Shown: positions 22,102-33,185, counted from the first letter of the stretch. The stretch: 64,000 nt of DNA from Fodinicola feengrottensis (GCF_010993775.1 NZ_WOTO01000022.1:1-64000), one strand, 5' to 3'. Notes: generated by a model from the sequence alone, not told the origin. Program-made: numbers and translations.

Positions 22102-23474
22102 ATGTCGCTGCAGCGAAAGATGCGACTGGCCGTGGTGGCTGGCGCCGCGATGGCGATAGCGGCGGCATGTGCTCCACCCGGCTCCGGCGGCCCCACTGGG
22201 CAGTCCTCGGACCGCCCGGCCGGCAGCATTTCCACTGACCCGGCCAAAGCCGGCCAGGTGACCCTGAACGTCTGGGACCAGGAAGTCCGCGGCGGCCAGA
22301 ACGCCGAGGTCGCCCAGTTGAACAAGGAGTTCCAGGCAAAATATCCCAACGTCAAGATCGTTCGTACGTCCAAAAGCTTTTCGGACCTGAAAAACGACTC
22401 TCCGGCTCGCGCTCTCCGGCAGCAATCCACCGGACGTCGTCGAGGCGAACCAGGGCTATCCAGACATGGTGACCTTCGTCAAGGCCGGCATGCTCACCTC
22501 GATGGACGGCTACGCCGGCGTTTACGGCTGGGACAAGCGATATCCGAAAGCACTGCTTGACCTCAACCGAGTGAGCGCGGACGCGAAGCACTTTGGTACG
22601 GGCAAGCTTTACGGCATCTCGCAGCAGGGCGAATTCGTCGGTGTCTACTACAACAAGGCGCTGCTGACCAGCCTCGGCCTGAAGCCGCCAACCACCTGGG
22701 CCGAGTTCACCGCGGATCTGGCGACCATCAGGACAAAAGGCCAGCTGCCGATTCAGTTCGGCAACCTGGACAAATATCCGGCGATTCACACGTACGGCGT
22801 GATCCTCAGTCAGCTGGCTGGCAAACAGTATGTTCGCGACCTGGTTTTGGGCACCGGCAAGGCGTCCTGGACAGACCCACGAGCCATCCAGGCCGCGCAG
22901 GTGCTGCAGACCTGGGCGAAGAGCGGCTATTTGACGCCCGGCGCCAACGGCCTCGGATATGACGACGCCGCCAAACAGTTCGCCGCCGGTAAGGGCGTTT
23001 TTCCTGCTCACCGGCACGTGGGAGGCGGCCGACCTGAAAGGCCCGATGGGCGACAAGCTCGGCCTGATGCCACCACCACCGGCCAGCGCCGGCGGCCCGA
23101 TCACCACCATGGGCGGCGAAAGTCTCGCGTGGGCCATCACCAGCAAGTCCAAACACCCGGACGTTTCCGCCGCATACCTGAACTTCCTGACCAACCAACA
23201 CGCGTCCGACGTGATGACCCAGACCGGCAACCTGCCAGCGGTGCCCGGCCCGGCCGCCGCCGCGTTGCCCGCCGGCAGCCCTGAAGGACAGCTGGTGGCG
23301 GGTTGGCAGCAGATCAGTGCGAACGACGGGCTCACGCCCTATCTGGACTACTCCACGCCGACCTTCTACGACACTTTGACCGCCGCGCTGCAAAGCCTGA
23401 TCGGTGGCCAGACGACGCCACCGCAGTTCACCCAGACGCTGCAGAAAGACTACGGCACCTTCCACCAGTCGTAA
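22102..23474 (+). CDS. ABC transporter sugar-binding lipoprotein
   Basis: About 457 residues. A lipoprotein signal with lipobox AIAAACAPP gives a membrane-anchored extracytoplasmic protein. It has LNVWDQEVRGGQNAEVAQLN, EFVGVYYNKALLTSLGLKPP and FLLTGTWEAADL, typical of family 1 solute-binding proteins for oligosaccharides. Start ATG follows AAGGGAAA. Frameshifts near 22400 and 22998, the latter in a T5 run. It captures the sugar for the two permeases downstream; no ATPase gene is present, so a shared MsiK-like ATPase elsewhere is likely. Confidence 0.88.
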
Positions 23475-23481
23475 GGCGGCC

Positions 23482-24442
23482 ATGACCGACACACCGCGAT
23501 TCCGGTCGCCGACACCGCAAAACCGCCGGCCCGGCCACCAAAGCAGTGGCTGGGCGGGCGGTATCGTCGGCGTGCGCCAGGTGAGCCGCGAGCCATCGGC
23601 TACCTGTACGCGGCACCCGCTCTCGCGCTTTTCGCCGTCCTCATCCTGGTGCCGTTCGGGCAGGCCATCTGGTATTCGCTCTATAACTGGGACGGCCTGT
23701 CGGTGGCCACCTGGGCTGGCGTGAGCAACTACACCGCACTGGTCACCGATCCCAGCCTGCGCGGACCGTTCGTACACGCGCTGATTCTGTTGATTTTCTA
23801 TGCTCTGCTCCCCATCCTGGTCGGACTGCTGCTGGCCGCGGCGATGTCCAGGGTGCGGATCCACGGCATGACCTTCTTTCGGACCGTGCTGTTTCTCCCG
23901 CAGGTGCTGGCGATGGTCGTTGTCGCGCTGTCCTGGCGGTGGATCTACGCACCGCAGGGCCTGCTCAACAATGTTTTGGACGCGATCGGCTGGGTGCGTT
24001 GGCGCGACCCTGGTTGGGCGACTTCCAGCTCGCCCTGCCGGCGGTGGGTCTGGTCGGTACGTGGGTCGAGTTCGGCCTCTGCATGGTGCTTTTCCTGGCC
24101 GGCTGCCAAAAGATCCCGCGGGAGCTGTACGAGGCGGCCCGACTGGACGGCGCCGGCCCGTTCCGCGAGTTCCTGGCCGTCACTTTGCCCGCGCTGCGCC
24201 CGGAAATCGCGGTGGCCGCGACCCTGACCATCGTGGCCGGGCTGCGCAACTTCGACCTTGTCTACATCACCACCGGCGGCGGCCCCGGCGACGCGACCGC
24301 GGTGCCCGCCTTCGAGGTTTACCACCGTGCTTTCGAAACCGGTCAGGTTGGCTCTGCGGCCGCCGTCGGGGTAAGCCTCGCGGCGCTGATTTTCGTGCTG
24401 ACCGTGGTGGTTTCCCGGGCGATCGAGGGACGGCAGTCGTGA
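23482..24442 (+). CDS. Sugar ABC transporter permease, MalF type
   Basis: Inner-membrane permease of about 320 residues. The first transmembrane helix is YLYAAPALALFAVLILVPFG, followed by QAIWYSLYNWDG. The EAA loop that contacts the ATPase reads ELYEAARLDGAGPFREF. Frameshifts near 23580 and 24000. It sits 7 bases after the binding-protein gene and its stop overlaps the GTG start of the second permease (GTGA), indicating translational coupling. Confidence 0.87.
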
Positions 24443-25266
24443 CGGGCAGATTCGAGCGGGTGATGACGTACGCGATTCTGGCGGTCTTCAGCGCGATCGA
24501 TCGCGCTCGTTCCGGTGCTCGGTGTGCTGTCCACCGCCTTTTCCGACCCCCAGTCACTGAACACCGGGGGTTCGCGCTGCCCGATGGGTTGCACTGGGCC
24601 AACTTCGCGCAGGCCTGGACGCGCGGTCACTTCAGCAGCTATCTGCAGTCGTCCATCATCGTCTCGCTGACCGTGGTGATCGCCTCCGCGGTGCTGTCCA
24701 CCCTCGCCGCGTACGCCTTCGGGACCATGCGTTTTCCTGGCTCCTCGGCACTTTTCTATCTCTTCCTGATCGGGCTCACCCTTCCCGAGGAAGCACTGGT
24801 CATCCCGCTCTATTACGACCTTCGAGGCTTCGGGCTCACCGACACGTACTGGGCGCTGATCCTGCCGCAGACCGCGCAGTCGATCGCCTTCGGGACCTTC
24901 TGGATGCGGGCGTTTTTCCGCGGTTCGCACGGTTCGCTGGTGGAGGCCGCTCGCATCGACGGTGCCAACAGCTGGACAACACTGTGGCGAGTGCTGGTGC
25001 CGGCCGGTCGACCAGCCATCACCACCATGGTCGTCATCACTTTCATGTGGACCTGGAACGAGTTCCTGCTGGCCCTGGTGATGGTCACCTCGGACAGCCT
25101 ACGGACCGTCCCACTCGGCCTGGTCTTCTTCCAAGGCCAGCACAGCTCCGACTTCTCGCTGCTGGCCGCGGCCGCCGTCCTGGTCGCCTTGCCGGTAGTC
25201 GTCGTCTACATAGCACTCCAGCGCCGATTCATCGAAGGCATGCTTTCCGGCGCTGTCAAGGAATAG
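24439..25266 (+). CDS. Sugar ABC transporter permease, MalG type
   Basis: About 276 residues. Transmembrane segments include SSIIVSLTVVIASAVLSTLA. The EAA loop LVEAARIDGANSWTTLWRV and TFMWTWNEFLLALVM are classic MalG-type features. The GTG start overlaps the stop of the first permease. One frameshift near 24500 in a repetitive GATCGATCG stretch. Completes the importer; its ATPase is missing from the operon. Confidence 0.88.
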   Translation: MTGRFERVMTYAILAVFSAIDRARSGARCAVHRLFRPPVTEHRGFALPDGLHWANFAQAWTRGHFSSYLQSSIIVSLTVVIASAVLSTLAAYAFGTMRFPGSSALFYLFLIGLTLPEEALVIPLYYDLRGFGLTDTYWALILPQTAQSIAFGTFWMRAFFRGSHGSLVEAARIDGANSWTTLWRVLVPAGRPAITTMVVITFMWTWNEFLLALVMVTSDSLRTVPLGLVFFQGQHSSDFSLLAAAAVLVALPVVVVYIALQRRFIEGMLSGAVKE

Positions 25267-25316
25267 GCACCGCAGTTTCATCCACATAGCAGCATTTCGG
25301 ACGCTAGGAGTCTCGG

Positions 25317-27986
25317 ATGCGTGTGCCCAAAAGCCTGTTGACGGCTGCCCTCACCACAGCTGTCCTCCTCACCCTCGGCTTGCCCGCGGCAACAACAGCG
25401 GCGGCCAGCCCCCACCATCCCGGCCACGTCGACGTGCTCTTCATCGGGGCACACCCCGACGACGAGGCCGGCAACCTGGCCACTTTCGGTCAATGGAAGG
25501 AAAATCAGCATGTCACGACCGGTGTCATCACCGTCACCCGCGGCGAAGGTGGCGGGAACGCGGTCGGCCCCGAAGAAGGTCCGGCGCTCGGCCTGATCCG
25601 GGAAGCAGAGGAACGCAGGGCGGTCGGGATGGCCGGCATCACCGACGTGCACAACCTCGACAAGGTCGACTTCTACTACACCGTTTCGGCGCCACTGAGC
25701 GCGACGGTGTGGAACGAGCAGCAGACCTTGGAGAAGATCGTCCGGCTGGTACGGGAAATCCAGCCAAAAGTAATCGTCACGATGAACCCGTCACCGTTCC
25801 CTGGGCAACACGGCAACCATCAGGAGGCTGGCCATCTCGCCATCGACGCCTTCTACGCAGCCGCTGACCCGACGGCGTTTTCCAGCCAGCTCAGCAAAGA
25901 GCGGCTCAACACGTGGCGGACGGCGCGGATCTTCAGCGCTGGCGGCGCTGGCAGCGGCCCAGCAGGTCCCAGCTGCGCTGCGACCTTCGTCCCGACGGAT
26001 CCGACCGCACAGATTTTCGGTGTCTGGACAGGCACTCAGTCTCCGGCGCACCGGAAAAGCTGGGCGCAAATCCAGCGAGACGCTTCCCGCCAGTATCTGA
26101 CCCAGGGCTTTGGCACCCAGCCACCGACCGTTTCGACCGATCCCACCCAGCTGGGCTGCGAAACCTTCACCCAGATCGACTCACGGGTGCCGTACGACCC
26201 GCACAGCACCGCGACAAGCGCGATGCTGCAGGGAGCTACCCAACCGGCGCCCGGAGGATTGCCACTGGGCACCGAGTTTTCCCTGACCACATCGACCTTC
26301 CAGGTCTCCCCCGGCAGGCCTTTCACAGTCACCGCACACTTTTCTCCGCTACCGCACGCGAAAGTGAGCCTCACCTTGCCGGCCGGTTGGACCGCGACCA
26401 CCACCGGGGCGACGACTTTCACCGTTACCCGCCGGCGGCAACCGCGGCTGTGAGCACCCGGGCCACCATTGGCGGCACGCTGACTTCGGGGCGTACGAGC
26501 GGAACAACCGCCCGAGCCGTCGCGGTCACCGCGGCTGTCACGGCGACCCAACAACTGCTCCCCCAGGTCGCGGATTTCCAGGCCTGGGCCACCAAAACCG
26601 GCGTTCCGCAACTGCTCGGCTTCGTCAAGCCAGTGCTCACCCTGGCCAGCGGCGGCAGCCGGCCGGTGGCGATTTCGGTGACGAACAACAGCACCAGCGT
26701 GCAGTCCGGCACGGTGACCCCGCAACTGCCGGCCGGATTCACCGCGGACGTACCGTCCAAGCCGTACGGCAACCTCGCGCCAGGCGCCACTGGCACGGTC
26801 ACTTTTGCCGTACGGAACAGCGATCCGAGCCTGCCCACCGCCAACCGGGGCGGTGTCGGTGGCGACTATGACTACCCGATCACCACGTCGTCGTCCGGTG
26901 CGAGCGACACCGCACACGCCGCGCTCGAGCTCGTACCCACCACGACAATCCCGCAAGCGAGCAGCACACCCACCGTGGATGGGAGCGCCGAACCGGGTGA
27001 ATATCCAGGCGCCACACTGGATCTTTCTCGCCGCTGGGAAGGTGACGCCTGTACGTCCGCGGCCGACTGTTCCGGCAGCGCACAGGTTTCGTGGTCCAAT
27101 GACGCGCTGTATTTCCTCGTCCACGTCACCGACGACACGCTCGGAAAACAAGTGGACCCCACCGACTGCAAGCGGCACTGGCGGACCGACTCGGTGGAAA
27201 TCACCCTGGATCCGCGCGGCACCTCGGAAAACACGTCCACCACTTTCAAGAGCGGCATCTTCCCGGTCACCAGCGGTGGCCCGGCCTGCTTTGAGCGGGA
27301 CGCCGACAACCATCAGGGGCCAGGGTCCGACACCGCGCCCGGAATGCAGGTCGCCGCGAAGATTTCCAGCCCGTACAACGGCTACACCCTGGAAGTGAAG
27401 ATCCCACTGGCCGACCTGCCGGCCGCGGTGGACCCGGCGCACCTCGGGATGAACATTCTCATCTATGACTCCGACACCCAGGACCTCACTGGCCAGACCC
27501 CGGCTGGCGTGGTCACCTTTCGGTGGCGTACAAGGAGATCCATATCGCTGGGGAGTGGCCACAGTGGACGGTTACACCGCACCGCCGGGCCGCCCGATCA
27601 CCCCGACCCCGCCGGTGATCCCGGCCACCGCTGCCTCCAGCCTGGACTCACCGCAGTCGATCCTTCAGTCGGCCACCATCGGCGTCCCCCTGGCCGGCGG
27701 CCCGGCCGCGGCTCGCTCGCGATCCGCCCAGACCGCCTTCCTACGAAAAGACACGGTGACGGCGCTGCTGGCCCCCACCGGCGCGGGCACCGCACACATT
27801 TTCGTCTATGACCCCACGCACGGGACTCTCGCGTCGACGACGATCGCTGTTTCCGGTGCGGGCGTACGAACCGTCCGCCTCCCGGTCACGCCGGCCAAAA
27901 TCACCGCGCAAACCCGTGTCCTTGTCGCCTTCGACGCCGGCACATCCGGCACCACCAGCAGCGCCCTCAGAATTTTCAGAACCTAG
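25317..27986 (+). CDS. Large secreted PIG-L (LmbE) deacetylase with C-terminal CBM9-like domain
   Basis: About 890 residues across three frames (breaks near 26435 and 27525). A Sec signal peptide (LLTAALTTAVLLTLGLPAATT) leads into a PIG-L deacetylase domain: VDVLFIGAHPDDEAGNLAT is the zinc-binding HPDDE motif, and NPSPFPGQHGNHQEAGHLAID carries the HxxH pair. The middle is NEW3-like beta-sandwich (VAISVTNNSTSVQSGTVTPQ), and the C-terminal third (EPGEYPGATLDLSRRW, SVEITLDPRG) resembles CBM9/DOMON sugar-binding modules. The family removes N-acetyl groups from GlcNAc-type substrates. Downstream of the sugar importer, it may deacetylate an aminosugar glycan outside the cell. Confidence 0.8.
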
Positions 27987-28052
27987 GGCGTGTCTCCTCA
28001 TTCCAGGTGGATGAGGGTCGAGATCCAAGCGTCGTCTGCCGGTGCCGGGCGG

Positions 28053-28093
28053 TCGCCTTCATACCGTTGTTGTATGGGGTGATCGCCCGGTGC
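28053..28093. repeat. Copy B of a roughly 40-bp interspersed repeat
   Basis: Partner of 14941-14981, sharing the TTGTTGTATGGGG core and flanks. Copy B sits 16 bases upstream of the alpha/beta hydrolase start, so it may overlap that gene's promoter. Confidence 0.5.
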
Positions 28094-28109
28094 CGGGTAG
28101 CGTGGGGGC

Positions 28110-28786
28110 ATGACCGACGTGATCATTCTGCATGGAGCTTGGCATCAACCCGCTCACTTCGATGCCCTTGTCGGGCTGCTGCGCTCACGAGACCTGAGCG
28201 TGGAGGTGCCTGACCTCTACGAACTTTCGCTGGACGACAGCACTGGCCTGGTCGAGGACATCGTCGCTGCCGCCAACCGGCCGCCGCTGGTGCTCGGACA
28301 TTCTTTTGGTGGCGTCACCGCCGGAACGGTCAACGGTGCGCAAAAACTGATCCTGCTGGCCGGTTGGCTTCTCGATGTCGGCGAATCGCCGGCCCAGCTC
28401 ATCGCCCAGGTCGCGGCGAAACCGGCGCCCCGCCGGCGGGACTTGTCGCGACGCCCGACGAAAACGGCCGGCTCCGGCTCGATGTCGCCGATGCCAGGAA
28501 GAACCTTTACGGCGACGTCGACGAACCCACCGCTCAGCGCGCGATCGAACTGCTCCGCCCGGAGCCGCCGTCCATTTTCGGGGCTACCCCGAGCCGCGTC
28601 AGTTGGCACGACACTCCGTCGCTCTATGTGGTGGGAAGCGACGACCGTGCATTGGCCGCGCCCCTTAGCAGCCGTTTCGCGGCCCGTTGCACAATTTCCG
28701 AGACCTGGGACACGAGCCACTCGCCCTACCTGAGTCATCCGGTCGCTGTCGCCGAACTGGTTCAGCGACAGCGGCAAAGGACCTAG
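28110..28786 (+). CDS. Alpha/beta hydrolase
   Basis: Small hydrolase of about 225 residues. It begins DVIILHGAWHQPAHFDALV with the oxyanion HG motif and has the nucleophile elbow PLVLGHSFGGVTAG. The catalytic Asp is probably in LYVVGSDDRAL and the His in TSHSPYLSHP. It resembles AB_hydrolase_6 proteins of the methylesterase/salicylate-binding type. One frameshift near 28430. Its end overlaps the convergent lipoprotein gene by four bases. Confidence 0.8.
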
Positions 28787-29489
28787 GCCAATGTGATTTG
28801 GCTTGCCGTGTTGGACGAAGGGCCGTAGACAAAGGCGCGTACGCGATAGGTGGCGGTCTTCTCGTTCGGGAGGATCACCACCCCGCATGAGTTGATGTTC
28901 TCCTCGAGCACCTGGACGACCCGAAAATCGGCGCTGCCAGCGGGTTTCACCTCCACCAAATAGCCGGACTCGTCGCTGGCGCGGTCCGTCCAGGTGAGCT
29001 TGATGCCGTTCGCGTTCATCACGGTGGCCTTCAGATCCGTCGGCGCGCCGCCGCCCTGGACCGACCGAGGGGCCACCGCTGGCTGCCGCACGGTCCGTGG
29101 CTCGGCCCAGATGTGGTCCTGGGCTTGGGTTTTGTCGTCGTAGTCACCCGGCGGGAGCGTACGAGTGATCGCCGCGGTGGTCGGCCCCCGTAGTACGGCA
29201 CAACGCGATAGTAAAAAAACGCCGTCTGCGGGATGAGGTCCCGATGGTCGTACGACATTTGGCCGGGTGGCAGGAAACCCAGGATCGTGTACGGGCCGGC
29301 CGCCGCGTTCGCGAACTCGACAATGCGGCCGGCCGGGGTCGGACCACGGTCGCGCCAAGCCAGCTTGATGTCGACGGGCGGGACCAAAGTGGCGGTGAGC
29401 GACACTTTCGGTGCGGTGGTGGCCGTGTCGGCGCAGCCCGCCGTCACGGCCACCACCAGCACGAGGGCGACTGCCCAGAGTCGAGTCAT
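28783..29489 (-). CDS. Putative lipoprotein with fibronectin type III-like domains
   Basis: A lipoprotein signal (LWAVALVLVVAVTAGCADT) with a clear lipobox Cys at about residue 19. It is followed by two beta-sandwich segments: LAWRDRGPTPAGRIVEFANA and TWTDRASDESGYLVEVKPAG, with FYYRVVPYY and TYRVRAFVYGPSSNTAS strands typical of FN3 repeats. About 235 residues with one frameshift near 29190. Surface attached; function unknown. It lies downstream of another secreted protein gene on the same strand. Confidence 0.65.
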
Positions 29490-29495
29490 GTCTTA

Positions 29496-30100
29496 CTACT
29501 GGTAGGCAAAAGCCAGGTTGCTCCACACCACGGTGATGGGTCCACTGCCGCTGGAAGTGCGGTAGGCACCGACCTTGTCGTAGTAATTGCCACCATCGGG
29601 CGCCGACTCGGTGAACTTCAACGATCCGTTGATGTAAACCTGAAGTTTGCTGCCCACCGTGTGAATCGTCTGCACCGCGACTGTGGTTCCCACGGTGGCG
29701 CCAGAAGCGACCGTGGCACCACCCTCCACGGAGTAGAGTCGGCCGCCGTTTTCCACCGCCAGCAGAAAGAACGGCCCAACATCGTCGTGGAAGGTCTGTT
29801 TCAGGCTGATCCGCGAACCACCCATGCTGGTGATCCGGAAGGAGCCCTGGAACCGGCGTTGGCCGCTGGAATAGTCGACATACCGCCGCTCGGCGCGATC
29901 GTATCCGCTGGTCGACGTGCAGCTGAGGTGGAAGGTCAGGCCGCTGACCGTGCCACAGCCCTGCTGCTGGACCGTGTACGACGGCGAATAGGTCGCCAGG
30001 CAGGCAGGTGCGCCGCCGCCGCGGCGGCGGCTGGCGCGACCACCAGAACCAGACCAAAAGCCATCATGCACGCGACCACTGCGCGTTGCTTCACCGACAT
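29496..30100 (-). CDS. Secreted protein with a concanavalin A-like fold (polysaccharide-lyase-like)
   Basis: The signal peptide VVACMMAFGLVLVVAPAAAAA begins at MSVKQRA; a frameshift follows near 30010 in a GCC-rich run. The mature part (about 165 residues) has RRFQGSFRITSMGGSRISLKQ, FLLAVENGGRLYSVEGG, LQVYINGSLKFTES and YYDKVGAYRTSSGSGP. This pattern resembles PL7/alginate-lyase-type jelly rolls, but I do not see their full catalytic set, so I do not assign activity. Probable partner of the FN3 lipoprotein just downstream. Confidence 0.55.
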
Positions 30101-30125
30101 TCGTTCCTCCTTGAGCCCAGTAATG

Positions 30126-30139
30126 TTCACTTACGTGAA
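30126..30139. promoter_or_regulatory. Palindromic operator-like site TTCACttacGTGAA
   Basis: Inverted repeat TTCAC/GTGAA with a 4-base centre, 26 bases upstream of the secreted protein start, in a locally AT-rich patch. A likely operator for a dimeric regulator; no dedicated regulator is adjacent. Confidence 0.4.
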
Positions 30140-30200
30140 TGGCTTCGCAGATAAGAACGTGTTCAATGGAGCATTAAGCTACTTGTGGCATATGCCTCTG

Positions 30201-31094
30201 TCAACGCCCAATAACCGCGTACGAGCGCTCGACCACCAGATCCCAGTCCGGCACGGTCGCTTCCGGGTCGGTGAAGGAGTCAAATCTTGTCGTCTGTTGG
30301 AAAGCCGGCAGTTGGTAGAGCTCGCGCGCGTACGCCCAAAGATGCGGATATTCCGGCAGTCCCGGGTTGATCGTACGAGCTGCGTTCGCGCCGGCGTCGT
30401 ACCGAACCAGCGTCACCCACAGCCGGATGTCCGCTTCGGTGAGCTGGGATCCCAGCAGGTAGCGCGATTTCGCCAAGCGCGCGTCGAGTTCCGCGTACGC
30501 GTCAAGCAAAATCGTACGAGCGGCCGGGTCTGTGAGCGCCGCGCCAACGTTCTTGTTCACCGCTGGCCCGAGCCAGCGATCTAATTCCTCGATTTGTTCG
30601 CGAAGCGACTCCGGATAGGTTTCGACGCCATTCGACCACTGCCCGAACTGGGTGGCGAAGTCGACGCCGATCGTGGCGAAATTGTTGCTGACAAGGCGAT
30701 TCGTGCGCCGGTCCCACAGCGCCGGCACTGAGACGTGCCCGTCGAAACCGGGTTCGGTCGCCTCGTACGCCTGCCGGAGCAGGGTGAATCCGTTGACTGG
30801 ATCGGGGCCGTGCTTTTCCCGGAAGGCCCATCCCCGGGCGTCCCGCTCATCGTCCACATAGGACACGCTGACCACGTCCCGCAGGCCGAGCAGGGCCAAC
30901 TCGATGGTGGTGCGCTGCGCCCAGGGACAAAACCAGCCGGCGTAGAGGTGATAGCGGCCCGGCTCGGCGGCGAAGCCGCTGGAGCCGTCGGCGGTGATGC
31001 GGCCGGTGAAGCGATACAACGGCCGGGCGCCACCAGGCGGCACGCGGTATTCCCCGTAAGTGGCGACATCGACCGGACTCGCGAACCCAGGCAC
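30201..31094 (-). CDS. Glutathionyl-hydroquinone reductase family protein (GST superfamily)
   Basis: About 297 residues, intact. The active-site block is HLYAGWFCPWAQRTTIELAL with the CPWA motif of Xi-class GSTs. It continues with NNFATIGVDFATQF and the helical C-terminal domain (LLGSQLTEADIRLWVTLVRYD). Xi GSTs reduce glutathionyl-hydroquinones or related thiol adducts; in mycothiol-using actinobacteria the thiol partner may differ (inference). I chose the GTG at 31094 because GGGAGGGG precedes it; the frame is open far upstream but not coding-like there. Confidence 0.85.
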   Translation of the reverse strand: MPGFASPVDVATYGEYRVPPGGARPLYRFTGRITADGSSGFAAEPGRYHLYAGWFCPWAQRTTIELALLGLRDVVSVSYVDDERDARGWAFREKHGPDPVNGFTLLRQAYEATEPGFDGHVSVPALWDRRTNRLVSNNFATIGVDFATQFGQWSNGVETYPESLREQIEELDRWLGPAVNKNVGAALTDPAARTILLDAYAELDARLAKSRYLLGSQLTEADIRLWVTLVRYDAGANAARTINPGLPEYPHLWAYARELYQLPAFQQTTRFDSFTDPEATVPDWDLVVERSYAVIGR

Positions 31095-31311
31095 GCCGTT
31101 CCCCTCCCAGTTGGGACCCCACCGACCACAACCCGGCCGACCAGCGCGGCTATTCCGGATCGCTACCACGATCGCGCGCCGACACCGCCGCCGCGGGTCC
31201 GACGCGCCGGCCGCTACCGAAGTCGCGGCGAGCGGGAACCACTTCACCCACCAGCGCCGGTCATCGGCAAGACTGGTGGGACCGTACGCACGCGCAGAGA
31301 AAGCGAGAACC

Positions 31312-32354
31312 ATGGGAGACCGGCGCATCGGCCTGGTGGTGCACGAGGGCCGCGAGGCGGCGGTGGATGCCGCCCACCTGGTGCATGCGTGGGCGAAGAA
31401 GAACGCCATCGAGGTCATCGAGATCGACGTGTGGCGCCTGGACAACGGCCATCGGCCGCGCCGCAACGCGAAGGACGAGGTCGAGGCGGCAGGGCATCCG
31501 TCGCTGATCGTGACCATCGGCGGCGACGGGACGTTCCTGCGTGGCGTACGGGTGGCGGCGTCCGACGACGTGCCGGTGCTCGGCGTGAACGTCGGGCGGG
31601 TCGGGTTCCTGACCGAGGTCGAACCCGCCGAGATCGAGTCGGCGCTGGAGGCGTTCTTCTCCGGGAGCGCGCGCATGGATGAGCGCATGATGCTCACCAT
31701 GCGAGCGTCGCGGCCGCTGGAGATCCCGGACGGGATTCAGGCGTTGCTGCAGTACGGGCGGGGTCCACTGCTGCCTCCGCCGCCGCGCCGGATGGTCAGC
31801 CAGGACAACGTCAGCCAGGACCAGGCCGCGGGCATGGAACTGGACGTGACCGCGCTGAACGACGTGGTCTTCGAGAAGCTCGCGAGGGACCGGCAGGCGA
31901 GCCTCGCGGTCTACCTCGGCGAGTCGGTTTTCGCGTCGTACTCGGCGGACGCGCTGATCGTGGCGAGCCCGACCGGCTCCACGGCGTACAACCTCTCTCG
32001 GCCGGCGGGCCGGTGCTGTCGCCGAGGCTGAAGGGTCTGGTGTTTACCCCGGTGGCGCCGCACATGATCTTCAACCGCAGTGTCGTGCTGGCGGCCGGCG
32101 AAGCCGCTTCGGTACGCGTGCTGGACCGCTCCGGCCAGGTCGCGGTGAGCGTCGACGGGCAGCTGCGCGGCGTGCTGGACCCGGGCGACTGGGTGACCGT
32201 CCATCCCGCCGAGCACCCGGCCCGGTTGGTACGCCTGCGCCCATCCGACTTCTACCAGCGGCTGCGCAACCGGTTCTCGCTGGCGGACGCACCGGCGGCG
32301 CTGGCCGACGGCGGCGAACCGGCCGGCTGCCCACCGCCCGCCGACATGTACTAG
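31312..32354 (+). CDS. nadK: NAD kinase
   Basis: About 347 residues. The signature IVTIGGDGTFLRGVRVA (GGDGT) and GVNVGRVGFLTEVEP are present. LNDVVFEKLARD and ADALIVASPTGSTAYNLS follow, then the C-terminal PVAPHMIFNRSVVL. It phosphorylates NAD+ to NADP+ in the cytoplasm. There is a low-complexity insert (LLPPPPRRMVSQDNVSQ) between the two domains, making it longer than typical bacterial NadK (about 300). One frameshift near 32005. Start MGDRRIGLVVHEG. A second, housekeeping NAD kinase elsewhere is possible. Confidence 0.88.
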
Positions 32355-32417
32355 GCCCGACGTTTCAGGGCGAAATTGCCCCCATTTCGGACCTACAACG
32401 TCACCCTCGCGAGGGGT

Positions 32418-33185
32418 TTACATCGCGAAAGCGGGCCGGAAGCCGATCGTCATCGCGCCGCGGCGATGCCGGCCGGTGGTGTGTCGATGCTTGCCGGCCG
32501 GCGCGGCGATGCCGCCGGGCCGCCGGATGCGGACGAACATGGCCGCCGCGCCGATGCCGACCATCGCCGAGACACACGCTCGCCGGCGCGACCACCGGGT
32601 CGGCGACCAGCGCATGATGCGAGGCGACGCCGACCACGGCGCTGGTGTTGGCGTCCGCGACGACCGTGTGCTCGACCAGCGACTGGCTCTTGGCTGGGCC
32701 AGTGACCGGTGGCACCACGGTGGGCGCTGGCAGGTTCGGCCGGGAGTCGTGCACTCTCCAGGCGCCGGTGGAGAACGGCTCCGGCAGGCCCTTCACGCCG
32801 GTGCCGGTGCCCCACTCGGTGATCACGTACGTGACCTGGATGTGGCCCGGCCCGAAGCCGTCGACCAGGTGCGTCTCGGTGTTCCAGTGGCCGCCGGTGA
32901 GCTGCGCGTACGTCTCGCCGTCAATGTCCAGCATGATGCCGTGGTCGGACGGGAAACCGGGGCCGCGGTCACCGATCATGAAGTCGGCACACGACGCCCG
33001 TTGTAGAGCACGTATCCCTGGGTGCCCAGCGGCCAGCTCGGGCTCGCGAAGATGCCCTTGTGCATGCCCTGCCCGCCGGCGGGGTTGCCGGTGTCGCCGG
33101 AAAGGCCGGAGCCGTCGTCCCAGAAGTACGACGCCATTGTCGAGCCCTGCAGGCAGGTGCTGGGTGGTGGAGTGGTGTCAGGCAC
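32418..33185 (-). CDS. Secreted or surface protein under riboswitch control, N-terminus unresolved
   Basis: Frame-spanning protein of roughly 255 residues. Legible parts are TCLQGSTMASYFWDDGSGLSG, GIFASPSWPLGTQGYVLYNGR, FMIGDRGPGFPSDHGIMLDI and VTYVITEWGTGTGVKGLPEP, a mixed-beta domain I cannot name firmly. After a Pro-rich linker, a probable transmembrane segment (VSAMVGIGAAAMFVRI) ends in Arg/His-rich residues, as in wall-associated actinobacterial proteins. Frameshifts near 32995 and 32575. The signal peptide and true start are not visible; the listed 5' end is a GTG (VPDTTPPPST) and coding probably begins nearer 33270. It lies directly downstream of the ydaO-type riboswitch. Confidence 0.5.

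Noticed and set aside
31095..31700. 5' extension of the glutathionyl-hydroquinone reductase frame
   Set aside because: The upstream part runs antisense into nadK; the GTG at 31094 with GGGAGGGG is the better start.
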